Source: Acidimicrobiales bacterium
Lineage (GTDB): Bacteria; Actinomycetota; Acidimicrobiia; Acidimicrobiales; Acidimicrobilacustridaceae
Reading direction: 5' to 3'
Length of the DNA: 64,000 nucleotides
NCBI GenBank assembly: GCA_018401565.1
Contig: JAGYKS010000029.1
Coordinates: 75,001 to 139,000, forward strand
The position numbers and the translations under genes are program-made. The notes under the pieces were generated by a model, which did no database searches, was not told where the DNA came from, and worked only from the letters and a program-made list of their open reading frames with translations. Of the stretch, positions 9,127 to 18,003 are shown piece by piece (within the stretch, counting starts at the first letter, position 1; every line of letters begins with the position of its first letter).

Positions 9127-10285
9127 GACGTACCCATGTTCTCGTCGACGTAGGCATGGGTGAGGTCGTTGGTCAGCACCAATGCCCGGCCCGGCCCCAG
9201 ACCGAGGTCACACACCAGATCGATGCGGTCGGTGGCCATGTGGGCCGCCACCGATTGCTGGTCGTGGGCAATGGCGACGCCCCCATCGGCGACCATGACC
9301 CCGCCGTAGCTGATGCGCAGCCGGGAGGGTTCAAACCGGATCCCTGACGACCCAAGTTCGCTGGCGACCCGACCCCAGTAGGGGTCGGCCCCGTACCACG
9401 AGCACTTGCACAGCACGCTGTTGGCCACGGCCCGGGCGGCCAGATCGGCATCGGAGTCACTACTGGCGCCAAGCACGTTGACCCGCACCACCTTGGTCGC
9501 TCCCTCGGCGTCGGCGGCCATTTGCTCAGCCAGTGACGAACATGCCCGGGCTACGGCCAAGGCCAACTCGCGCTGGTCAACCTCTCCGGCCCGACCACTG
9601 GCCAACAGCAACACGGTGTCGTTGGTCGAGGTGCATCCATCAACCGACAGCCGATTGAAGGACTCCCCCACCCCATTGGCCAGCACCTCAGCCAGAACCT
9701 CGGGCCCGGCGGCGGCGTCAGTGGTCAGTACGGCCAGCATCGTTGCCATGTTCGGCTGCAGCATGGCGGCGCCCTTGGCCATGCCACCGACGATGAAGCC
9801 ATCGGCAGCCACCACCACCTCCTTGCGCACGGTGTCGGTGGTGCAGATCGCCTCGGCGGCGTCGGAGGCACCATCAGATGAGCGGGCGGCGACCAGGCCG
9901 GGGCCGCCGCCGTGATCAGTTGCACGGGCAACGGAATGCCGATGAGACCGGTGGAGCACACCAGGACCTCGTCAGGTACACATCCCAAAGCATCTGCCAC
10001 CGCCTCGCACATGGCTTCGGCGTGGGCCCGACCGGTATCGCCGGTGGCCGCATTGGCGTTGCCGGCGTTGAGTATCACCGCAGCAGCGTGGCCACCGGTG
10101 GACTCCAGGTGGGCACGACTCACGACAACGGGCGCTGCGGTCATCAGATTGCTGGTGAATACCCCGGCAGCTGGCACCGGAGCTCCATCGTCGGTGGCAA
10201 CCAACGCCACGTCCAGGTCACCGGACACCTTGACGCCGGCAGCCACACCAGACGCAACGAATCCCCGGGCTGCAGTCACACTCAT
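9123..10285 (-). CDS. argJ: Glutamate N-acetyltransferase/ornithine acetyltransferase (frameshift)
   Basis: Bifunctional ArgJ recycles the acetyl group from acetylornithine to glutamate. It is made as one chain that self-cleaves before a threonine; the site is visible in QPNMATMLAVLTTDAA. The N-terminal frame runs to VCSTGLIGIPLPVQLITAAAP and then loses homology at about 9895-9905. The second frame resumes with GLVAARSSDGASDAAEAI. One indel in a GGGGCC-rich run explains this. Total length is about 388 codons, near the family norm. ATG 10285 overlaps argC; no argA is seen nearby, consistent with the cyclic pathway. Confidence 0.95.
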
Positions 10286-11337
10286 GGATATACCCCCACG
10301 CTCGGCAGTCCAGTGGTCTCACCCAGGCCCAACGCCAGATTGGCACATTGCACTGCTTGTCCTGAGGCGCCCTTGACCAGGTTGTCGATGGCTCCCAGCG
10401 CCACCACCCATCCCGTGCGCTCATCGGCCACAACGGTGACATGGGCGGTATTGGCCCCGAGTGTGGACTTGGTGCTCGGGGCGGAGTCGGTGACCACCAC
10501 GAAGGGATGACCGGCGTAACGCTGCCGATACAGGTCGAGCAACTCGGCGGTGGTGGGCATGGCTCCGGCAGGCCGGGCGTAACAGGTGGCCAGAATGCCA
10601 CGGCTCATCGGGGCCAGATGGGGGGTGAACAAAAGACTCACCACGTCACGCCCCACGCCCGCTGCCCGGGCAACCGACTGCTCCATCTCGGGAGTGTGAC
10701 GGTGATCGAGCAGGCCATAGGCGGTGAAGTTGCCGTCGACGGCAGCGAAGGTGGTGGAGTCCTTGGCTGCCCGACCGGCACCTGACACCCCCGATGCGGC
10801 ATCGACGACCAGCGAGTCGGTGGCCACAAGCCCGAGTTCGAGCAGTGGGGCCAGCGCCAGCGTGGCCGCGGTGGGGTAACAGCCGGCGGCTGCCACCAAC
10901 CGGCATCCGTCGAGCGCAGTGCCGGCGGTCTCGGGAAGCCCATAGGTGAACGCATCCAGCAACTCCGGCACCTGGTGAGCTGCTCCGTACCAGGTCACGT
11001 AGTCGGCGGGATCGCTGAGCCGGAAGTCGGCGGCGAGGTCCACCACCACGGCGGAGCCTGAGGCCAGCACTGGCATGATCGCCTGCGACGCCCCATGCGG
11101 CAGGGCGCAGAACACGAGGTCCGTTCCTGCGCACGCCGCCACGGTCTGGTCGGTGGTGGGGGCAAACACGAGATCGGGATAGCTGGCGGCGAGACTGGGA
11201 TACACCGCAGACGCCGCCACACCGGCCTGTGAGTCTGCGGTGGCCACCGCCACCCGGAGATCGGGGTGCGACGCACACAACCGCAGCAGTTCAGCGCCAG
11301 TGAAGCCTGATGCCCCGATGATGGCTACATCGATCAT
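10282..11337 (-). CDS. argC: N-acetyl-gamma-glutamyl-phosphate reductase
   Basis: NADPH-dependent reductase, third step of arginine synthesis, and first gene of the operon. The 351-residue protein has the Rossmann start GASGFTGAELLRL (residues 8-20), the catalytic cysteine in AAAGCYPTAATL (Cys153), and C-terminal HTPEMEQ and PHLAPMSRGILAT blocks typical of the family. The ATG at 11337 lies only eight bases after a good -10 hexamer and has no ribosome-binding site, so the mRNA is probably leaderless. Downstream genes overlap by four bases each. Confidence 0.96.
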   Translation of the reverse strand: MIDVAIIGASGFTGAELLRLCASHPDLRVAVATADSQAGVAASAVYPSLAASYPDLVFAPTTDQTVAACAGTDLVFCALPHGASQAIMPVLASGSAVVVDLAADFRLSDPADYVTWYGAAHQVPELLDAFTYGLPETAGTALDGCRLVAAAGCYPTAATLALAPLLELGLVATDSLVVDAASGVSGAGRAAKDSTTFAAVDGNFTAYGLLDHRHTPEMEQSVARAAGVGRDVVSLLFTPHLAPMSRGILATCYARPAGAMPTTAELLDLYRQRYAGHPFVVVTDSAPSTKSTLGANTAHVTVVADERTGWVVALGAIDNLVKGASGQAVQCANLALGLGETTGLPSVGVYP

Positions 11338-11345
11338 CGCAAGAG

Positions 11346-11374
11346 ATTACAGGGCTAGTGCATAGCTATGCAAA
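11346..11374 (-). promoter_or_regulatory. Promoter of the arginine operon
   Basis: On the minus strand TTTGCA (11374-11369) and TGTAAT (11351-11346) are 17 bases apart, and the argC ATG begins eight bases after the -10 element. Transcription would start at or just before the ATG. The -35 element lies in the last codons of pheT and within the ARG-box palindrome, so repressor bound there would block RNA polymerase. Confidence 0.65.
11359..11372. promoter_or_regulatory. ARG box (ArgR operator)
   Basis: TGCATAGCTATGCA is a perfect 14-base palindrome. It resembles the TGCAT-N-ATGCA form of the arginine operator known in actinobacteria (from memory of the family). It overlaps the pheT stop codon and the spacer/-35 of the argC promoter, and argR is in the operon it would control. 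Confidence 0.65.
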
Positions 11375-13735
11375 CCAGCGGAGGGTGGCGCTGAGCTCTG
11401 TGGTCACATGGTCCACCACCGCCTGGCGCACGGTACCGACCTCGACGTCAGTCAGTGTGCGGTCCGGGGCCTGCAGACGGAGACGATGAGCCAGCGACCG
11501 GGTTCCGTCAGCGACCCCGGAACCGCGATACACGTCGAACAGTTGAAGATCGACCAGAAGGTCACCGGCGCTGCGCACGATGGCACGACGAAGGTCGGCG
11601 GCTGGAACCTGCTCGCTGAGCTCAAAGGCAAGGTCCACGTCGGCCGACGGAAAGCGACTGACTGGCCGGTAATTGCGACTGCTCGAGCCAACAGCTGCGA
11701 GGGCGTCGAGGTCAACTTCCATCCACGCCACCGGGCCTTCGAGACCCATGTGGTCGACAACGGCTGGATCCACCTCCCCCACCACGCCCACCACGGTGTC
11801 CGCACAGCGAACCACGGCGCTGCGCGTGGGGTGCATCCCCACAGGTTCGGAGGCGAGGAGTTCGATGTCGACGGCCAGGGCGTCAGCCAACACGTCCAGC
11901 ATCCGCACAGCGGCGGGAGCCGGTTCTCCCGACAGGATCACTGCGCACATCTCGGGCTCGCTGGGAAGAGAGGTGGGATCACCCGGCGGAACGAAGACCC
12001 GTCCCACTTCGAACAGGCGCACCGTCGGGTTGCGGTGGGCAGCGTTGTGAGCCACCGCCCGCAGCAGTCCGGGTCGCAACGACGGTCGCAGCAGGGATTC
12101 CTCGGCCGCAAGGGGGTTGGTGATGACCACGGCGTCGGGAGCGAGCCCCGACAACCTGAGGTCGTCGGCCGACAGAAGTGGAGTGGGCATGGCCTCACTC
12201 GCTCCAAGACCGACCATGACGCTTCGTACACGACGGCGGAGTTGCTGGCGGGCATCGAGGCCACCGGTGGTGGCGCGGGCCGGACGACGGCCCACGATGG
12301 TGGAGTAACCGATGTGCCGGGCGATCTCCTCGATCACGTCAGTCTCGGTGACGGTGTCGGGCCGCCACGTCGGCACGGTGACGTGTACGACGTCATCACC
12401 GTCGGCATGAGCAGCACAGTCAAAGCCGATGGGAGCGATGGCAGCGATGATGGCGTCGGCATCGAGATCGGTCCCCAACAGGGCGTTGACCCGCGCTGTG
12501 CGCACCTGAACCACGGGCGTCACCGGCAAGGTGCCGTCGGCGTGCACCACACCCGGGGCCATGGTGGCGCCCATTGAAGCGGCCAACTCGGCGAAACGCC
12601 TGGCGGCCAGAGTGGCGGTGTCGGGGTCACAGCCACGCTCAAAGCGTGACGAGGCCTCGCTCCGCAGCGACAACGCCCGGGACGACCGGGCGATGGTCAT
12701 GGGGTCCCACCAGGCGAACTCCACCACCACGGTGGTGGTGCTGGGTCCGATCTCGGTCGACGCGCCACCCATGACCCCGGCGATACCGATGGGCAGGTCG
12801 TTGCCGTCGGCGATGACACCGTCACCGGCCGACAGGGTCCGCTCCACGCCGTCGAGGGTCTCGATGGTCTCCCCCGGACGGGCCCAGCGGGCCCGCAGGG
12901 TTGGGCCGGCGACACGGGCAAGGTCGTAGGCGTGATTCGGGGCGCCCAACTCCCACATGACGTAGTTGGAGATGTCGACGATGTTGTTCACCGGACGCAT
13001 CCCGACGGCACTGAGACGCTGGGTCATCCATGCCGGCGACGGTCCGATGGTCACTCCATCGAGCACCACAGCCGAGAAGCGGCCGCAAAGGTCGGGATCC
13101 ACGATCTCGACACTGATCCGGCCATCGGCTGCGTCGCCGCCGGGAGTGACGTCGGGCTCGGGCAGGGCGAACGGCACGCCGAGTCGCGCCGCCAGGTCAC
13201 GGGCCACACCGGCGATCGACATGGCGTCGGGCCGGTTGGGGTTGATCTCCAGGTCGTACAACACGTCACCGTCGAGGCCCAAGACCTGCGACAACGGTTG
13301 CCCCGGTGCAGCGGTGGTGGGGTCGAGGATCATGATCCCGTCGCTCCCGTCGTCGAGCCCCAGCTCGTCGGCGGCACAGAGCATTCCCTCGGACCATTCG
13401 CCACGCATCTTGCGCCGGGAGATCTCCATGCCATCGGGCAACGTGGCACCGACTGGAGCCAGGGGCACAAGGTCACCGACCGACATGTTGAAGGCGCCGC
13501 AACAGATCTGACGCAGTTCACCGTCTCCGGCGTCCACGTCCACGATCTGGATGCGATCGGCGTCGGGATGGCGACGCAGGTCGGCGACCCGGACCACCAC
13601 GATGTCGCCGATCCCCTCGCCCAGCACCTGCATCGACTCCACGGCCATGCCGAGGTCGCTCATCTGGTCGCCGATGAACGCCGGATCTCCCTCGACGGGG
13701 GCAAACTCACGCAGCCACGACAGCAGAACCTTCAT
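11366..13735 (-). CDS. pheT: Phenylalanyl-tRNA synthetase beta subunit
   Basis: Large subunit of the alpha2-beta2 synthetase charging tRNA-Phe. The 789-residue chain shows the expected order: N-terminal tRNA-binding OB domain (about 40-150, with VVRVADLRRHPDADRIQIVDVD), the B3/B4 editing region, the B5 domain, the inactive catalytic-like core, and the C-terminal anticodon-binding ferredoxin fold (YRPVSRFPSADVDLAFELSE to the end). It is uninterrupted and of normal length. ATG 13735 follows pheS by nine bases with GAGGTGATGG as ribosome-binding site. Its last codons contain the argC promoter. Confidence 0.96.
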   Translation of the reverse strand: MKVLLSWLREFAPVEGDPAFIGDQMSDLGMAVESMQVLGEGIGDIVVVRVADLRRHPDADRIQIVDVDAGDGELRQICCGAFNMSVGDLVPLAPVGATLPDGMEISRRKMRGEWSEGMLCAADELGLDDGSDGIMILDPTTAAPGQPLSQVLGLDGDVLYDLEINPNRPDAMSIAGVARDLAARLGVPFALPEPDVTPGGDAADGRISVEIVDPDLCGRFSAVVLDGVTIGPSPAWMTQRLSAVGMRPVNNIVDISNYVMWELGAPNHAYDLARVAGPTLRARWARPGETIETLDGVERTLSAGDGVIADGNDLPIGIAGVMGGASTEIGPSTTTVVVEFAWWDPMTIARSSRALSLRSEASSRFERGCDPDTATLAARRFAELAASMGATMAPGVVHADGTLPVTPVVQVRTARVNALLGTDLDADAIIAAIAPIGFDCAAHADGDDVVHVTVPTWRPDTVTETDVIEEIARHIGYSTIVGRRPARATTGGLDARQQLRRRVRSVMVGLGASEAMPTPLLSADDLRLSGLAPDAVVITNPLAAEESLLRPSLRPGLLRAVAHNAAHRNPTVRLFEVGRVFVPPGDPTSLPSEPEMCAVILSGEPAPAAVRMLDVLADALAVDIELLASEPVGMHPTRSAVVRCADTVVGVVGEVDPAVVDHMGLEGPVAWMEVDLDALAAVGSSSRNYRPVSRFPSADVDLAFELSEQVPAADLRRAIVRSAGDLLVDLQLFDVYRGSGVADGTRSLAHRLRLQAPDRTLTDVEVGTVRQAVVDHVTTELSATLRWFA

Positions 13736-13744
13736 GCCATCACC

Positions 13745-14797
13745 TCAGAACTGTTCCAGGAACCGGACGTCATTGGTGAACAGGTCGCGCAGGTCGTCAA
13801 CGCCGCTGCGTTGCGCCGTCATGCGGTCGATGCCGAACCCAAAGGCGAAACCTGTCCAGACCTCGGGGTCGTACCCCACGGCCGCAAACACGTTGGGGTG
13901 AACCATGCCGCAGCCTCCCAGCTCCAGCCATCCCGTTCCTCCGCACGATCGACAGCCGGCACCACCACAGAACACGCACGAGATGTCGTACTCCGCCGAT
14001 GGCTCGGTGAAGGGAAAGTACGACGGCCGCAGTCGCGACTGCACCTGGCGACCGAAGTAGGCACGAGTGAAGGCATCGAGCGTTCCGGCCAGGTCGGCAA
14101 ATGAAATGCCCTTGTCGATGACCAGCCCCTCGATCTGGTGGAACACCGGGGTGTGGGTGGCATCGGCGGTGTCGCGCCGGTACACCCGGCCAGGCATGAT
14201 CGAGTAGATCGGCGGTTCGGTGGCTTCCATCACCCGGATCTGCACCGGCGAGGTGTGGGTTCGCAGCAGCACCGTACCGGGCTCGCCCAGTTCGACGTAG
14301 AACGTGTCCCACATGCCGCGTGCCGGGTGGCTGGCGGGGAGGTTCAGGGCCTCAAAGTTGTAGAAGTCGGTCTCCACCTCGGGGCCCTCGGCAACGGTGA
14401 ACCCCATGCCGACAAAGACGTCCTCGAGGTGATCACGGGCCTGAGTGACCAGATGGAGGTGTCCGGCACGCACCGGCTCCCGCTCGGTGAGGTCGAGTCG
14501 GTCGGCATCGAGCTGGCGGCGACGTTCCATGGCTGCAAGCTCGGCACGCCGCGACTCCACCAGTTCGGCCACAGCCGAGCGGACCACGTTGACTCTCTGG
14601 CCGACCTCACGACGCTCATCGGGATCAAAGCCACCCAGCTGCTTTTTGGCCTCGACAAGCACCGAACGCTTGCCTGTGAGCTCGATTTCGACGGCATGCA
14701 GGGAGTCGAGGTCCACAGCCGCAGCCACCGCCGACGCCGCCTGGCTGACCAGGGCATCGAGACGGGCGACCAGAGGGTGGGCGTCGGAATTCGTCAC
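13745..14797 (-). CDS. pheS: Phenylalanyl-tRNA synthetase alpha subunit
   Basis: Catalytic subunit, class II synthetase, 350 residues. The N-terminal coiled coil (about 1-100) binds tRNA. Motif 2 region is LLRTHTSPVQIRVM and motif 3 is GFAFGFGIDRM. Between them four cysteines in CVFCGGAGCRSCGGTGWLEL form a small zinc-ribbon-like insert before GCGMVHPNVF, which is also found in many Gram-positive enzymes. The start is GTG 14797, eleven bases after the methyltransferase gene. Confidence 0.96.
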   Translation of the reverse strand: MTNSDAHPLVARLDALVSQAASAVAAAVDLDSLHAVEIELTGKRSVLVEAKKQLGGFDPDERREVGQRVNVVRSAVAELVESRRAELAAMERRRQLDADRLDLTEREPVRAGHLHLVTQARDHLEDVFVGMGFTVAEGPEVETDFYNFEALNLPASHPARGMWDTFYVELGEPGTVLLRTHTSPVQIRVMEATEPPIYSIMPGRVYRRDTADATHTPVFHQIEGLVIDKGISFADLAGTLDAFTRAYFGRQVQSRLRPSYFPFTEPSAEYDISCVFCGGAGCRSCGGTGWLELGGCGMVHPNVFAAVGYDPEVWTGFAFGFGIDRMTAQRSGVDDLRDLFTNDVRFLEQF

Positions 14798-14808
14798 GGT
14801 CAGTGAGG

Positions 14809-15681
14809 CTAGCGGGCGGGGCCGGGGCCACCGGACCCTATTCGTCGGCGCCGGGCGAGCTCAAAGGCCAGAACCGATCCGGCCACGGCCACGTTGAGGC
14901 TTTCGGCCATGCCGCACATGGGGACCGATACCCACTGATCCACCAAGGCTGCAACCTGCGGATCCAGTCCGTGGGCCTCAGAACCCAGCAGCACCGCAGG
15001 CGCCTCCCCAGCGTCGAGCTGGTCGTAGGCGACACCGTCAGCAGAGGTTCCCACCACGGCGTACCCCGCAGCGCTCAGTGCGCCCACAGCACTCACACCG
15101 TCACGCTGCACGGCAATGGGCACCCTCAGCACCGAGCCGGCCGACGCCCGGACGGCCTTGGGCCCAAACGGGTCGGCTCCATCGCCCACAACCCACACCG
15201 CCGACATCCCCGATGCCTCTGCGGTCCGAATCAGGGTCCCAACGTTTCCGGGGTCAGCGACCCCCACGAGGACCAGAATCCCGGCAGTGCCCGAATCGCC
15301 GTCCCCGGCCCTGAGGTGAGAGGCCACCGGGGCGTCAGGCCGCTCAACCACCGCCACCAGCGGCCTCGGGGTCACCGGGTCGGCTACCCGGGCGATGACG
15401 CCCGGCTGGGCGATCTGCACCCGCACCGAAGACATTCGGGCCGTTGCCACCGCCGACGCGATGGCGGGATCGCCGAGGTGGTCGACGTCGCAGTAGAGCT
15501 CACGCACCACCACGTCAGAAGCCAGCGCCTCGGACACCAGCACGGGACCGTCGACCACGAACACGCCGGACGATTCGCGCTCTGACCGTTTGTCGATGAG
15601 ACGCCTGAGGCTGGCTATGCGGGGGTTGCGCGGCCCCAAGGGGTCACGCCCGCCACCTGGTGACGGAACCGATGTCGCCAT
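14809..15681 (-). CDS. RNA 2'-O-ribose methyltransferase, SpoU/TrmH family
   Basis: SAM-dependent, knotted-fold methyltransferase, 290 residues from ATG 15681. An N-terminal substrate-binding domain (IASLRRLIDKRSERESSGVFVVDGPVLVSEAL) precedes the SpoU domain with VGVADPGNVGTLIRTAEASG, VLLGSEAHGLD and the C-terminal VSVPMCGMAESLNVAVAGSV, the three standard SpoU motifs. Its position after rplT and before pheS matches the 23S rRNA methyltransferase commonly found there in actinobacteria, but the target base cannot be read from sequence. The frame is open to 15744 within rplT; ATG 15681 lies 13 bases after rplT. Confidence 0.92.
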   Translation of the reverse strand: MATSVPSPGGGRDPLGPRNPRIASLRRLIDKRSERESSGVFVVDGPVLVSEALASDVVVRELYCDVDHLGDPAIASAVATARMSSVRVQIAQPGVIARVADPVTPRPLVAVVERPDAPVASHLRAGDGDSGTAGILVLVGVADPGNVGTLIRTAEASGMSAVWVVGDGADPFGPKAVRASAGSVLRVPIAVQRDGVSAVGALSAAGYAVVGTSADGVAYDQLDAGEAPAVLLGSEAHGLDPQVAALVDQWVSVPMCGMAESLNVAVAGSVLAFELARRRRIGSGGPGPAR

Positions 15682-15694
15682 CGGTGGCCGGAAT

Positions 15695-16084
15695 TCAGCT
15701 GGCCGACGACGCCGACGGCGCCGCAGCGGCTGGCAGGGCAGCACGGGCTACCTCGACCAGGTTGGCGAATGCCGACGGGTCACTGATGGCCATCTCGGCG
15801 AGGATCTTGCGATCCACCTCGACCCCGGCTTCGCGCAAGCCGGCGATGAACCGGCTGTAGGAGATGTCGTTGATCCGACACGCAGCGTTGATCCGCTGGA
15901 TCCACAGACGACGGAACTCGGCCTTGCGGGCACGCCGGTCACGGTAGGCGTACTGCAACGAATGCATGACCTGTTCGTTGGCGGCACGGTAGGAGCGGCT
16001 CTTGTTGCCGTAGTACCCCTTCGCCCGCTCCAGTGTTGTGCGGCGCTTCTTCTTGGCGTGGACGGCGCGCTTGACTCTTGCCAT
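15695..16084 (-). CDS. rplT: Ribosomal protein L20
   Basis: 23S rRNA-binding large-subunit protein needed early in assembly. The 129-residue sequence starts [15 protein letters not shown] and has [21 protein letters not shown] and RINAACR, all diagnostic. A short Ala/Ser-rich tail (about 15 residues) extends the usual length of about 118. AGGAG lies seven bases before ATG 16084. Third gene of the infC-rpmI-rplT operon. Confidence 0.98.
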   Translation of the reverse strand: MARVKRAVHAKKKRRTTLERAKGYYGNKSRSYRAANEQVMHSLQYAYRDRRARKAEFRRLWIQRINAACRINDISYSRFIAGLREAGVEVDRKILAEMAISDPSAFANLVEVARAALPAAAAPSASSAS

Positions 16085-16143
16085 CGGTGTCTCCTGTTCA
16101 CTCGGTCTTCAGTGGTGCGAATTGTTGTGGGTGGCGTGGACGA

Positions 16144-16157
16144 CCGTGGGGCCCCAC
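16144..16157. repeat. 14-base palindrome before rplT
   Basis: CGTGGGGCCCCACG is a perfect palindrome in the 94-base gap between rpmI and rplT. As RNA it could fold on itself or with neighbouring sequence. L20 is known to control its own operon by binding structured mRNA in other bacteria, so an operator role is possible but unproven. Confidence 0.4.
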
Positions 16158-16178
16158 GCCGGATAAACGGTGGTCCGG

Positions 16179-16373
16179 TCAGCGACCAAGCAGGCGCTTG
16201 GTGCGCTTGAGGTCCCCACCAGTCACCTCTGAGGCACGGCTCAGACGACGCTTGCGCGACTCGGACTTCTTCCCGAGGATGTGGTTGAGGTTGGCGTTAC
16301 GGCGCGTGATCTTGCCCTTGCCAGTGACCTTGAAGCGCTTTGCGGCTCCGCTGTGGGTCTTCATCTTCGGCAT
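16179..16373 (-). CDS. rpmI: Ribosomal protein L35
   Basis: Small basic large-subunit protein of 64 residues: [20 protein letters not shown] is the family signature, followed by an Arg/Lys-rich middle and KRLLGR end. Length is normal. AGGAG lies ten bases before ATG 16373. Upstream is a tandem repeat that itself ends in the ribosome-binding site. Confidence 0.98.
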   Translation of the reverse strand: MPKMKTHSGAAKRFKVTGKGKITRRNANLNHILGKKSESRKRRLSRASEVTGGDLKRTKRLLGR

Positions 16374-16384
16374 TGAATCTCAAC

Positions 16385-16424
16385 TCCTGCTCGGGGATTT
16401 TCGGTCCTGCTCGGGGATTTTCGG
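16385..16424. repeat. Two tandem 20-base repeats before rpmI
   Basis: TCCTGCTCGGGGATTTTCGG is present twice in direct succession (16385-16404 and 16405-16424). On the coding strand each copy contains GAGCAGGA, and the copy nearer rpmI supplies the ribosome-binding site. The block lies in the infC-rpmI gap and may alter translation of rpmI or be a recent slip duplication. Confidence 0.85.
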
Positions 16425-16473
16425 AACGTTCTCAGATTGTCAGTTTGGCGGTCGTGACCGAGGGGCGCAGCGG

Positions 16474-17219
16474 TCAGACGACCGACTCACCGCCGGCGTC
16501 ATCCACCAACGGTGCTGCGGCATCAACCACTGGCTCCGGCGACGGTGCCGCCTCAACCTCGACGGCCTCAACCTGCACGGCCTCAACCTCGACGGCTGGG
16601 GCTGCTGGGGCGCTGGGGCTGGGGCTGCTGGGGTTGGGGTGGTGTCGGCCTCGGCAACCGCGGGTGCGGCGGGTCGGGGCTTGGGTGCGGGTTTACCGCC
16701 CTTGTCAGGAGCCATCACCATGGTCATGTTGCGGCCGTCAAGCCTCGGCCAGGCCTCAACCTTGCCAACGCCAGCAACCTGCTCGGCAACCTCATCGAGG
16801 ATCTTCTTGCCCAACTCAGGATGCTGCATCTCACGACCCCTGAACATGATCGTGATCTTGACCTTGTGCCCTTCGGTCAGGAACTGCTCCACCTTGCGGG
16901 TCTTGGTGTCGAAGTCTCCGCCACCGATCTTGGGGCGGTACTTCATCTCCTTGACCGACACGTTGGTGGTCTTGCGGCGTGATTCCTTGGCCTTTTGGGC
17001 GGCCTCGTACTTGAACTTCCCGTAATCCATGATCCGAACAACCGGCGGGGACGCCTTGTCGGCAACTTCCACCAGATCAAGTTCCTGCTCCCTGGCAAGG
17101 GAGAGAGCTTCAGGTAGTGGCCTGATGCCAAGCTGGCTTCCGTCGGAACCGATCAGCCGCACCTCTCGGGCGCGGATTCGGTCGTTGATACGGGGTTCGT
17201 TTGTCGTCGGCGGTGCTAT
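16474..17219 (-). CDS. infC: Translation initiation factor IF-3, AUA start, acidic tail
   Basis: Binds the 30S subunit and checks initiation. Conserved RINDRIRAREVRLIGSDG lies before the first ordinary start codon (GTG 17162). Upstream the frame reads TGA CTG GTC ATA GCA, with GAGGAG nine bases before the ATA, so I choose AUA 17219 as start; IF-3 genes commonly use rare start codons that IF-3 itself represses. The two domains are intact (ASPPVVRIMDYGKFKYE, IMFRGREMQHPELG). After PAPAPQQPQP the continuous frame turns basic and runs to 16440. One base shift gives an acidic tail with VEVEAVQVEAVEVEAAPSPE ending in ESVV at 16474, which fits codon use better. Confidence 0.93.
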
Positions 17220-17517
17220 GACCAGTCACTCCTCATCGATGCGCAGGGCCTCCCTTCGCGCTGTATACGGACTCGACATCGCCCGCTAACGCGCAACGGG
17301 CAGACGTCGGGAAGCCGACATCCGCCCGCAGAAGACTGCTTGCTTCGATCGACCTGATGCACACTGAGCCGCAGACAACGCCGCGGAGGTGACCAGGTGG
17401 GAGCCTTGCGGCCCGCACTTCCTTTTGCTGTAGAGGACCCAGAGTACCAGCACCACCCGCCGCAGCGAAACCAGCTGCCGGGACCAGCCCCCGACACCAC
17501 GTGAAAGTAGCCCCCAA
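17220..17517 (-). promoter_or_regulatory. infC leader and divergent promoter region
   Basis: This 298-base gap separates infC (minus) from the DUF1844 gene (plus). It holds the GAGGAG site for infC at about 17234-17229 and no convincing protein gene: the open frames crossing it are shadows. I saw no clear T-box, riboswitch or terminator. The long 5' region fits a leader for the infC-rpmI-rplT operon, but no promoter is strong enough to place. Confidence 0.4.
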
Positions 17518-17997
17518 ATGAGCCTGTGGACCCCTGACGGTGAAGTACCGGTGACCCGACGTGGCGACACGTCCGCCGCCCACGCCGATGATGCCTCTGG
17601 AACCGCGCAGCAGGAGTACGCCGTGGCCGCCAACGACGAAGCGGTCCGCAGTGCGGCTGAGGCCATGGGCATCGACCCATCCACCCTGTCGCCCGAAGAC
17701 CGTGAGCGTCTGGTGGAGCTGGTGGCCCAGATGGCCGAGGCGCAGCAGCGCCTGGCCGGAGCACCGGCCGACGACGTGGTGGCCAACCACGCCATGGGAC
17801 TGTACGAGTTCGCCGCCATCAAACTGGGCAGTGAGCCACCTCAGCTGGCAGATGCCCGTGTGGCCATCGATGCCTTGGGGGCCATGATGGAAGCCGTTGG
17901 CGACGACCTGGGACGCCACACCGAAGCACTCACCGAGGCCCTCGACTCCATTCGTGTGGTGTGGGTTCAGATCAACGACGCCGTGACCGAGGGGTAA
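17518..17997 (+). CDS. DUF1844 domain protein
   Basis: A 159-residue cytosolic protein of unknown function. The N-terminal third is acidic and low in complexity. The C-terminal part (DVVANHAMGLYEFAAIKLGSE, then PPQLADARVAIDALGAMMEAVGDDLG) matches the DUF1844 pattern, which is often found next to infC in actinobacteria. Helix-rich, no membrane segment. It is divergent from infC and convergent with the cold-shock-like gene, six bases away. ATG 17518 has no obvious ribosome-binding site; GTG 17551 is a possible later start. Confidence 0.8.
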   Translation: MSLWTPDGEVPVTRRGDTSAAHADDASGTAQQEYAVAANDEAVRSAAEAMGIDPSTLSPEDRERLVELVAQMAEAQQRLAGAPADDVVANHAMGLYEFAAIKLGSEPPQLADARVAIDALGAMMEAVGDDLGRHTEALTEALDSIRVVWVQINDAVTEG

Positions 17998-18003
17998 TAG
18001 GCG

